64,000 bases of DNA from an uncultured Clostridia bacterium (lineage in GTDB: Bacteria; Bacillota; Clostridia; Monoglobales; Monoglobaceae), in NCBI GenBank assembly GCA_910580105.1, contig CAJTWN010000001.1, positions 521,888 through 585,887 on the forward strand. The letters are read 5' to 3'. Both the position numbers and the translations under genes were made by a program. The notes below the pieces were generated by a model that saw nothing but the letters and a program-made list of their open reading frames with translations, made no database searches and had not been told where the DNA came from. Shown piece after piece: positions 51,275-61,000 of the stretch (position 1 is its first letter; each line of letters begins with the position of its first letter).

Positions 51275-52463
51275 TTAAGCATTATCTGGAACTCGAACAA
51301 TATAGATAACTGCATAGTCATCTCCATTATAAAAATCTCGTACGCTTCCATTATTTTTATCGCTGTCATGTGCAGCATATATTATATCTCTATCTGTTAT
51401 TTCAACAATGATAGCTGCATGATCCATCGTACCTGTATTGCCATAATCCCAAAACAAGAGATCTCCTACCTGAAATCCCCCTTCAAGTATGCGTCGTTGA
51501 AGTGTTTCTTTCCCAAAAATTTCCAAAGGCGGTCCAGCAACGTATGGAGAGTTCGGAAATTCATTACAGTAATTAATAAAACACTGAAATAATTCATTTG
51601 CCTGAACCCATGTTGCCGAATAAAAACCATATACAACTCTTCCTTTTCCTGGGATCCAACCTGCTATAGCATAATTAAACTACCAATCATCTGATTCCTG
51701 AAGATCTCCTGCAAGGAGACACCATGATACAAAATTAGTACAATCTTGATTAAATCGTAATTCACCTTCATCCGGACGAATAGAATGTAATTTCGCATAG
51801 GCTACAGCTGCCTCACGATTGTACTCTCCAGTTGGATCCACTAACATAATCGGGTTCATACAAATTGCTGCTCTGCATAATCGCTGATATATTTGGCACA
51901 GAATTATCTTTATCCGAATTATCCCCATAAATCATATTGGTTGGATTCCAATGGGTGTCTTCAGATATGAACCGTCCTACGCTTGGGTCATAATATCTCG
52001 CACGGAGGTAAATCAATCCCGTTTCTTCATCCAGGTACTCACCACTATAGCGAATGGGATTGTTAATCTCCCCTTCTTCAACCAGCGTGTTACCAAAGGC
52101 GTCATAGTCGTAGGTCGCTGCCCTTTCCGTTCCGCTGATTGCCGCCGTTACGTCTCCATGGGCATTCTTTTGCAGGAAGTATCCACCCGACACATTCATC
52201 CGCGCCTCTATCCCTGCGCCGATCAGGTTGGTGGTGTTTCCTTCCTCTGACGAAACCTCGTTCAGCACTGTTGCTCCCATGTTGTAATACTTCGTTGTCT
52301 CTGTCTCTTCACTGGACGCTGTTCCTACCGTCTTCCCTACTCTCGCACTCGTCCCGTCATACTCGTATTCCGCCCACTTTCCGTCTCCCCGATAGACCTT
52401 CTCCATCCGGTTCAGCTCGTCAAATTCATATACATAGCTGTTCTTCTCTCTGTCTTCTCCCAA
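51275..52463 (-). pseudogene. Orphan RHS tip with Amidase_6 domain, disrupted by deletion and nonsense codon
   Basis: The tip frame (from TTG 52463) reads through to SSNLYEPDY and then stops at 51813, where about 11 bp corresponding to AYCM-type codons are missing. The Amidase_6 domain resumes in another frame (NPIMLVDPTGEYNREAAV, CTNFVSWCLLAGD), meets an in-frame TAG at 51678-51680 after ESDDW, and continues to PDNA at 51275 with DLLFWDYG and TMDHAAIIVEI. The domain is a homologue of the 49303 amidase. Two independent lesions make expression of active toxin unlikely. Confidence 0.85.
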
Positions 52464-52502
52464 TGTATATGCTTCCTCTTCGCTCGGCTCACGCTCTCAC
52501 CA

Positions 52503-52599
52503 TTGAATACATTTGTATTCAAATCTCCTTATTCACCTTCCACATTTTAACTCATCTCCTTTTATGTCGTATTTTATCACACTTTTTTCTGTTTTTCAA
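52503..52599 (-). promoter_or_regulatory. Cassette control module 5
   Basis: Minus strand TTGAAA (52594-52599) and TAAAAT (52571-52576), 17 bp apart; leader MWKVNKEI behind AAAGGAG; palindrome TTGAATACA-TT-TGTATTCAA (52503-52522). It precedes the disrupted Amidase_6 cassette. Confidence 0.8.
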
Positions 52600-52607
52600 T
52601 CTTTTAT

Positions 52608-52652
52608 ATAAAAAAGAGGCAATCAATTCATCGAAAGCCTCTTCTTTTCATT
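52608..52652 (-). terminator. Terminator of cassette 7
   Basis: The same AAGAGGC/GCCTCTT stem and T-run as at 48.1 kb, directly after the zinc-ribbon immunity gene copy A. Confidence 0.8.
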
Positions 52653-52671
52653 ATTTACTTTTACTATGCTG

Positions 52672-52974
52672 TCACTTTTCTTTTTTTCTACTCCTTTTTT
52701 CTGCCCACAACAAAATTTTAAAATATAGAGGTCCTATTACAAAAACCGCCAAAAACATAATTCCTATACCCCATCCTGGTTTGAATAGCAATCCAAATAT
52801 TAAACATATTGCTGACAATATTGTTAAATAACATAAGACTATTACATTGTGTGATCTTTTAATTATTTTTTCGTTACATTTTGTACACCTATAGTTTAAA
52901 TAAAGCCCCAGAAAAGAATAAAAATATGCTACTTTTATTGGAATTTTTTCTCCACATCTCAAACACTTATACAT
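52672..52974 (-). CDS. Zinc-ribbon, two-helix membrane protein, candidate immunity (copy A)
   Basis: A 100-residue protein starting MYKCLRCGEKIPIKV, with a second pair CTKC, two membrane helices (about 45-65 and 68-88) and the basic tail LLWAEKRSRKKEK. GGAGG is seven bases before ATG 52974. It lies 19 bp after its presumed toxin. The N and C termini are nearly identical to copy B at 48168, while the middle differs. Confidence 0.65.
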   Translation of the reverse strand: MYKCLRCGEKIPIKVAYFYSFLGLYLNYRCTKCNEKIIKRSHNVIVLCYLTILSAICLIFGLLFKPGWGIGIMFLAVFVIGPLYFKILLWAEKRSRKKEK

Positions 52975-52992
52975 CAATATACCTCCGTCTGT

Positions 52993-54237
52993 TTATAAAC
53001 TACCTACTCGTTGATAGTACGTAATAATTTCAATCGGTTCTTCAGTATAATCACTATAATATGGACTTTTATAATATACCTCATATGTTGTTATTGTATC
53101 ATACCAATCTCCCATTGGATCGTATCGATAAACAGTAGTTGTCCTAACCCAATAATCTCCAATATCTCTTGAAGTCATATTATCGATTAATCCAGCAATA
53201 AATCCTGATACTAGGGTACCATCAAACAAATATGACACTGCATATCCAACTACAAGGCTTTGAAGAAATTTTCCCGCTGATGTTACAGTAAAGCTTATCT
53301 GTCCTGTTTCATAGCTAACTCCCATAGCCCGATAAAAATCTGTTCTTTGCATATACAAACTACCATCTTCATTCGATGCAACACTCTCAAAACGTCCGGT
53401 ATCTTGCATATAAACGTCACCATCATAAAAAAATGTTCCGTTTATTTCTGTATAACCTCCACCCATTGTCAGATATGCAGAAGAAGGATTCAACCAAAAT
53501 TCATAATCACTTCCATAAATATCTGCAAGACTTGCTGCTAATTCGCGCAATGATGCCCACTCATTTCCCGTACAATCAAATCGATTTACTGGTTCGCCAC
53601 TGCAATACGCATATAAGTTACTGCTTTGCAAAATAGAAGCTATATTCGGTATCTTTGTTTCTCCTTCTTCATACTCTTTATCCCCATAAATCATATTGGT
53701 TGGATTCCAATGGGTGTCTTCGGATATGAACCGTCCCACGCTTGGGTCGTAATATCTTGCACGCAGATAAATCAATCCCGTTTCTTCGTCCAAATACTCA
53801 CCACTGTAGCGAATCGGATTGTTGATTTCCCCTTCTTCAACCAGCGTGTTACCAAAGGCGTCATAGTCGTAGGTCGCTACCCTTTCCGTTCCGCTGATTG
53901 CTGCCGTTACGTCTCCATGGGCATTCTTTTGCAGGAAGTACGCGCTTGTGATACTGCTCCCTGTTACGCTCATCCGCGCCTCTATCCCTGCGCCGATCAG
54001 GTTGGTGGTGTTTCCTTCCTCTGACGAAACCTCGTTCAGCACTGTTGCTCCCATGTTGTAATACTTCGTTGTCTCTGTCTCTTCACTGGACGCTGTTCCT
54101 ACCGTCTTCCCTACTCTCGCACTCGTCCCGTCATACTCGTATTCCGCCCACTTTCCGTCTCCCCGATAGACCTTCTCCATCCGGTTCAGCTCGTCAAATT
54201 CATATACATAGCTGTTCTTCTCTCTGTCTTCTCCCAA
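52993..54237 (-). CDS. Orphan RHS tip with unrecognised C-terminal domain containing hydrophobic helices
   Basis: A 414-residue intact frame: tip (1-173), the THWNPTNMIYGDKEYEEGE linker, SGEPVNRFDCTGNEW boundary, then a domain of about 190 residues. The domain has a stalk-like strand region (YTEINGTFFYDGDVYM, DFYRAMGVSYETGQISFTV), a hydrophobic stretch (FLQSLVVGYAVSYLF, LVSGFIAGLIDNM) and an aromatic end (WVRTTTVYRYDPMGDWYDT). I do not recognise the toxin type; the hydrophobic segment would fit a membrane-active toxin. Start would be TTG 54237. Confidence 0.7.
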   Translation of the reverse strand: MGEDREKNSYVYEFDELNRMEKVYRGDGKWAEYEYDGTSARVGKTVGTASSEETETTKYYNMGATVLNEVSSEEGNTTNLIGAGIEARMSVTGSSITSAYFLQKNAHGDVTAAISGTERVATYDYDAFGNTLVEEGEINNPIRYSGEYLDEETGLIYLRARYYDPSVGRFISEDTHWNPTNMIYGDKEYEEGETKIPNIASILQSSNLYAYCSGEPVNRFDCTGNEWASLRELAASLADIYGSDYEFWLNPSSAYLTMGGGYTEINGTFFYDGDVYMQDTGRFESVASNEDGSLYMQRTDFYRAMGVSYETGQISFTVTSAGKFLQSLVVGYAVSYLFDGTLVSGFIAGLIDNMTSRDIGDYWVRTTTVYRYDPMGDWYDTITTYEVYYKSPYYSDYTEEPIEIITYYQRVGSL

Positions 54238-54276
54238 TGTATATGCTTCCTCTTCGCTCGGCTCACGCTCTCACCA

Positions 54277-54373
54277 TTGAATACATTTGTATTCAAATCT
54301 CCTTATTCACCTTCCACATTTTAACTCATCTCCTTTTATGTCGTATTTTACCACACTTTTTCCTCTTTTTCAA
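54277..54373 (-). promoter_or_regulatory. Cassette control module 6
   Basis: Minus strand TTGAAA (54368-54373) and TAAAAT (54345-54350), 17 bp apart; leader MWKVNKEI behind AAAGGAG; palindrome TTGAATACA-TT-TGTATTCAA (54277-54296). It is the first module downstream of the main rhs unit. Confidence 0.8.
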
Positions 54374-54431
54374 TCTTTTTATTTTCTAAACTCAACTTCG
54401 ATTTTTCTCCTTCAACTTTATCACATTAACT

Positions 54432-54463
54432 CAAAAAAGCCCAGTCTATACTGGACTTTTTTG
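54432..54463 (-). terminator. Terminator of the main rhs unit
   Basis: AAAAAAGTCCAGT and ACTGGGCTTTTTT form a hairpin with a T-run on both strands, about 60 bases after the candidate immunity gene. Confidence 0.9.
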
Positions 54464-54519
54464 ACAACCTGAGGAGAAGTATTTCCTGCTTCTTCTTAGT
54501 GACTTGTATTAATTATTAA

Positions 54520-55032
54520 CTAGAAGGTATTATAAAAAATATCATAAAGTTTATATATCACTTTATTTTTATGTGTACAACTAGAAAACTCATGGTGATA
54601 ATAAAATTTCCATTGATTTTCTCTATATGCATATTTCATTCCAATAAAAACATCACTAAAAATAATTGGTTTATATTGATAAATACATAATACATCACCT
54701 ATTTTGTCAATATTTGTCATACCTAATTTATCTATAGCAAAAATGATATCAGAAATTATGTCATTGTGCTTATAAACTTGTGTAAATACATTATAGATGC
54801 CTTCTATTTTGTAGTTTGAATTATACTGATAATTTAATAATTTTTCATTTTGAAGCCCATCTGCGATTTTTTGAAATGTATCCTTATGATCATTAAACAA
54901 TTGAATCATTTGAGATTTTTGCGATAAATATGGTTCATTTTCTTCTCTTATCTGATTAAATTCGCCATTCAAAAATACTCCACTACTAATAAAAATAATT
55001 ACAAATATAATACATATCACAAAACGTTTCAT
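54520..55032 (-). CDS. Candidate immunity protein of the expressed RHS toxin
   Basis: A 170-residue protein with an N-terminal anchor or signal (about 3-22, FVICIIFVIIFISSGVFL) and a charged extracytoplasmic domain without recognised motifs. ATG 55032 follows GAGAGGAAA. It starts 23 bp after the rhs stop. It shows no resemblance to the other immunity candidates in the array. Confidence 0.6.
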   Translation of the reverse strand: MKRFVICIIFVIIFISSGVFLNGEFNQIREENEPYLSQKSQMIQLFNDHKDTFQKIADGLQNEKLLNYQYNSNYKIEGIYNVFTQVYKHNDIISDIIFAIDKLGMTNIDKIGDVLCIYQYKPIIFSDVFIGMKYAYRENQWKFYYHHEFSSCTHKNKVIYKLYDIFYNTF

Positions 55033-55055
55033 GCTTGTTTCCTCTCTTTCAGATT

Positions 55056-58000
55056 TTATGGGCGCTCCCAACCATAAAATAATATATCAAGAATATAATC
55101 GGGGTTATCTGGATTAAAAGCTAAATAATCAACAGAATAATAGTAATTAGACGGACTAATGCCTATTTTTTGTGATACGATTACTTTTCCTTCAACAGTA
55201 TATTGATTTATTTGATACTTACCCTCAGGCATATACGGAGGGGCTGCATAGGGATCTTCACAAAAAGCATCTAAAAATCCTGATAGATTTGCCAATGCAC
55301 TACCAATGGAACCATTAATATACTCAATATATTCTGTTTGTATTTGAGATACGCCCCATTTGTTTATTGCATAGGTCAATCTATCCCAATATTCATCTGC
55401 TGGTGTTACAACCACAGTAACAGATTGTTTTTGGTATTCTATACCTAACAGTTCAAAAAACTCCCCATACGAAAAATGTAAATGTTCATCAACATAGTGT
55501 TCCGTACCAATATAATCATCTAGATTTATTACTGCTTCTCCTCCTAACGCTTTAATATGGATATTCCTACCCTCTATTTTAAGAACACCTCCCATTTCTC
55601 TCAACAGTGTCCTTATATCCTCACGTTCTGCAATTGTTACAAGAGCACCATCAACTTCATCATAGACTGGTTGGCGATGATTGCCACTCGGATCCACCAT
55701 CATCACAGGACTATTTCCACAGTACGCATACCAATTCATTCCGTCGCGGATTGGGTCTTCAGATATGAACCGTCCTACGCTTGGGTCGTAATATCTCGCA
55801 CGGAGGTAGATCAATCCCGTTTCTTCATCCAGGTACTCACCACTATAGCGAATGGGATTGTTGATTTCCCCTTCTTCAACCAGCGTGTTACCGAAGGCGT
55901 CATAGTCGTAGGTTGCTATCCTTTCCGTTCCGCTGATTGCTGCCGTTACGTCTCCATGGGCATTCTTTTGCAGGAAGTACGCGCTTGTGATACTGCTCCC
56001 TGTTACGCTCATCCGCGCCTCTATCCCTGCGCCGATCAGGTTGGTGGTGTTTCCTTCCTCTGACGAAACCTCGTTCAGCACTGTTGCTCCCATGTTGTAA
56101 TACTTCGTTGTCTCTGTCTCTTCACTGGACGCTGTTCCTACCGTCTTCCCTACTCTCGCACTCGTCCCGTCATACTCGTATTCCGCCCACTTTCCGTCTC
56201 CCCGATAGACCTTCTCCATCCGGTTCAGCTCGTCAAATTCATATACATAGCTGTTCTTCTCTCTGTCTTCTCCCAATGTATATGCTTCCTCTTCGCTTGG
56301 GTCCGCCGCCGCCATATAGCTCTTTGCCTTCGTCTTCAGGTTCCCGTTTCCGTCATACTGATACTCCTCCGCTATCTCAAGCAGTCCCTCATATGCGCTT
56401 GTCTCACTCGCTCCGCTCTCCAGGCTCTCTGTCACCTTTTTCAGCCGGTTCGCCTGATCATAGCTGTAGTTTATACTATGGCTCAGTATATTGTCTATAC
56501 TTCCCAGCGCTGTTTTCACCTGGTCTCCCGTTGTATGCTCGATTGCTGACGTGATCCGGTTCCCGTTTGCATCATAGGTATAGCTTGTTGTCCTCTCTTC
56601 CGACGTCTCTTTCGTCAGACGCCCCAGTACGTCATAGCTATAACCCGTCACCTTTGTCACGACCGGGTTTGTCCCCTTCCTGTATTCCTCCTTCTTCTCC
56701 GTCTGTTCTCCATACTTGTTGTACTGATAACTATACGACGTATACTCGTATGTTCCTCCTCCTGCACTTCCCTTCACCTGATTCACCAGCGACACCAGGC
56801 TCTTATTCTCGTCATAACTATACGTTGTATAGACGCTTCCCGTCTGTTCCTTTTTCTTCAGCGTTCCGTCTCCGTTATACGCATAATTTACCGTCTTCCC
56901 TCCGCTGCTTACACGGCTCAGCATATTCTGCGCATTATAGCTATAGTCATGCCGGTTTCCGAAATAGTCTGTGATATACTCCACATTCCCTATTTCGTCA
57001 TACTTATATTTCAGTTCCTTCTCATCCGGCAGCTTCAGCTTTTCCAGCCGGTTCTTATAGTCATAGCTATAGCTGGTCACTCCTGTGCTGTCCGTCATCT
57101 CTGTCACTGCTCCGAACCCGTTATACTGGAAGCTGTTCGTTATTTCTCCCACACTTTGGCTCTCTATATAGTCCGTGTTCGCCTTATAGCTGATTGTTCC
57201 CGTCTGTCCCTTCTGATCCTTATACTTCAGCAGGTTCCCTGCCGCATCATAGACATACTTCTGTTTTTCCGAATCCGAAAGCGCTTCCGCTTCCTTATCC
57301 GTCGGCTGGGTCTTCCACAGCAGACGCCCGAATCCGTCATAGGACATATGCGTCATGCTTCCTCCCGCGCTGAGCAGACAGGTTACATTCCCCCATTTGT
57401 CATATCCATACTCTGTTGTCTCGTTCAGTTCATTCCTCGTATTCAGCAGCTGCGACAGGTCGTTGTATGTAAAACAGCTCTTCCGACCGGCTGATACCAG
57501 CTCCCCTTCCGGCGTTTCTTCACGCCCGGTCTCTATGCTGGTGTTGTTCCCCATATAGTCATACGTGTATACCGTGGTTACAGGATTTTCACGCAGTACA
57601 TAGCCGCCGTTTTCCGCCCGTTTGCTCAGGCCCGATTCCTTCACCACACGGCCCAATACGTCGAATTCCGCACGGGTCTTCACCCCCACTGCGTCCGTCA
57701 CCGTCTGGGTCAGCCCTGCGTCGTCATAGGATACCTGCACCGCTGATGATTCCACATCCGGCGCTTCCGCCTCCAGTGTTCCGTTGCTGATCTCCGGATA
57801 TGTCACTTGGGTTACACGGCCCTGCCAGTCATACCTGTACTCCGTTTCGTTCCCGTTTGTGTCCCATACCGATACGGGCTTTCCTAACGCGTCATAGGCA
57901 TATTCCGCAAGCGTCACCTTTCCTGTTTCCTTTCTCTCTTCCTGTTTCATCAGGCGGCCGTATGGATCATAGGTTTCTTCTGTCACATATGCCGGATCCT

Positions 58001-61000
58001 CTGTATTCAGGTTCTTTGCTGTGGTGATCACCTTATTCTCCGACGAACTGCTCACCCCACTGATTTCGCTGCTGATGTTCTTCAGCTTATATTCATAGCT
58101 TATCTGCGTTCCGTCCGCCGCCGTCTCTGTTTTCAGCGCACCGTTCCGATAATATTCATTGCTTTTTGTACGTCCCAGTCCGTCCGTTTCTGTCTTCACC
58201 TGTCCGTCCGGCGTATACGTATAGTGCGTACTGATCTCCTGGGGTGTCATCTCAAATTCTGTATTATACGTCTCTGCCGTTTTGCTGACACTGGACGGAA
58301 AACGATAATGGTTCCCATCCAAATCGGTATATGTGAAACGGGTGGTTCCCAAATCCTGTTCCACGCCATTTGTTTTATCCACAACGTTTGTGGTATCAAT
58401 GTTCCCCTTATGGTCTGCATTATATACATTCGTTGTGATGATTTGACGGTTGTTCTTATACATCTCTGTTACCTTGGCCACGTTCAGCCCGTCCGCCGTC
58501 AGTTCACACTTTTTCACATGTGCATCCGGCGTTCCGGCATATTTCGTCTCCGTATCCAGCTGATGATATTTGGACGCGTCATAATATGTATATGTCGTCT
58601 TTCCCACTATTGGCTGATTGCTCTCTGTCAGGTTCCCATATCCGTCACTGTCATAAACCCATGTACTGTTTTCTTCCCTTCGGCCGGAAGCTCCGCTGAA
58701 GATATAGTCTGATTTACGGACGCACAAATCATATGTATTATATTCATATTCACTGATGGCGCCGCTTATGCTGCCGGTGACTGCATTCCCGGACCTGCTG
58801 AAAAGCGGTATCTTTTCAACGCCGCCGCGGCTGTTATGAATAAGGAGGGTGCCGGTATTCGATCCCATCCCCAGCCGGATTGTGCTCTGATTCTCCGGCG
58901 GTGTATTGACGGGCGTCTTCAGCACCTTATCCCAGCCGCCGTCCTCCAGGCAATAGAGGGTATTTTCATTGCCGGCCTGTCCTCTGTCTTCCTTTACAAT
59001 GCAGTAAAGCCGGCCGCCATAGCTGATGAAGGAACTGTTATCCAGATTGAAGTCTATTTTAAAGGTATTATCGTCCAGGAATGCTTCATTGGCCTTGGAA
59101 TATTTCTTTACAACACCGCCTCTCTGAATAAAACCAATTTCTTCCCTGGTTTCATAGGATTTCACATAGCTGACCTGTTCCTGACAAATATTTACTGCTT
59201 TTGTGTTCAGATTGACGGCATATACCTTATTATTCCGGTAATAGAACAATTGGCTGTCACTGGCTCCGCAATACTGGAACGTATTCCCCGTCAAATTTGT
59301 ACTGAAGATTTCTATGGCATCAATATTATTTCCGCTGTCCGTAACCCAAGCACCGGTATCGGTATCAAATTTATACAATCTGAACTTTCCGCTCTTGACG
59401 CCGCCGATATAGAGGACGCCCTGATGATAGACAACAGAGGCGCTGCTGTCAAATGCAAAGCCGTCCATTTCTATTGTTTCCAGGACATTTCTTTTACTGT
59501 CGTATTGATAAAATGCGCTGCTGCCATTCTGCAGGGTAAAGATATAGAAATTGATACTATCCACCAAAATCATACGTTTGGGGTTATAATTATCAAATTC
59601 CTGCACAGTTTCTTCTTCACCGGTGATGAGATTCTGCTTTTTCAGGTATCTATTGTCCTCTGATATAGAAAATCCATAGTTTCCGGATGCAATATGTGAA
59701 GAATTTGCGGCAAAATAGTTCATATAGCTATTCGGGGACAGGGAAATTTCTGCGTCTTTGACCTTATTCCCATCCTTATCAAAGGTATAGGCCTTCCTGC
59801 TCTTATACGTATCTCCATCAACCTGCGTCACCGTTGTATGATAGAAATACTTGTCCACCTCGCTGTAATGGCCGTCTGCCATATCCATAACTGCTTTATC
59901 TTTGGAATTATAGAAATAGTATGGCGCACCGGTCGCGTCTCCCTGATACGCATATTCTATCCGGTTCACGGATCCGGTTTCGCCGGGGGCAATATCTTCC
60001 CGAGAAGAAAGTTTTGTGGTTGTGGTCGTATATGCGCTTTCTCTATGCGAAGTATATTGTTTCTTTACGGTTATATAGTTATATTCAGTATAGCTCCCGG
60101 TGGGATAGGTGATGCGTTTCAGATTAAATTTTGTGCCGGGGAAAGTGGCGGTGCCATCACCGTTTTTAGAGGTATTCACGAGTTTCACCGGCGCATAGGC
60201 AAATTCCGTTTTTTGTCCCTCTCCGTCAATGATTTCCTTGACGCAGGGAATCGGGCTTTTGGGATCGTCCAATGTATTCTGGATATTCAAATTTATGATT
60301 CCCAATGTGGTACCGCCCTGGGAGAAAACAATCTTATCAATATATTTTCCGGTGGCGACGGAATCATACTGATAATTGATGTCCACTCTGTCGAACATGT
60401 CGCTTGTAATAGAAGACAGCAGATATTTTGTAAAATGGAAATAGCCGATAACACCGCTTTCCATTTCTTCATAATTGAACGTGATCTCGTTTCCGTAACG
60501 ATCCTGCCTTTTCAAAAGATGGCCATAAGCGGCATCAAATTCATCGCGCATCCCGTTTTTATAGGTAAGGATAAATTTTCCGCTGTCGCGTTCCAGCTGT
60601 AAATCATTCAGCTTATAATGTTTCAAAACCAAATTGTCTTCAAATTCATAACTTCCAACGCCCGGAAGGTTCAGAACATATTCATTCATCTGCCGGGTGT
60701 TGGCATACCAAGCATTCCGAATCGAAATATAGGGAAGGGACAAACTCCAGCCAACCCCAAGATACCGCGGGTCTTTCGTCTCGAAATACACATCGGAGGA
60801 CAGGCCGCCGGGGCTGGTTTCGATTTCATTTTCATTTTCCCCCTTACAATCATCCGGTGATGCCTGCGCGCCGCCCGTACTATATTGCATAGAAAGATTC
60901 AAATCCAAACCGTTGCGGCCCTTAATGCTGACAATATTTGCATTGTATGACAGTTCACCGGTTGTCAGCGAGACATTTTCATTTCCCATAGAAAAATTAT

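Noticed and set aside
43717..56554. Recurrent plus-strand ORFs (MLPCCNTSLSLSLHW-type) in each cassette
   Set aside because: They are antisense shadows of the RHS tip and recur only because the tip is copied; no ribosome site or recognisable family.
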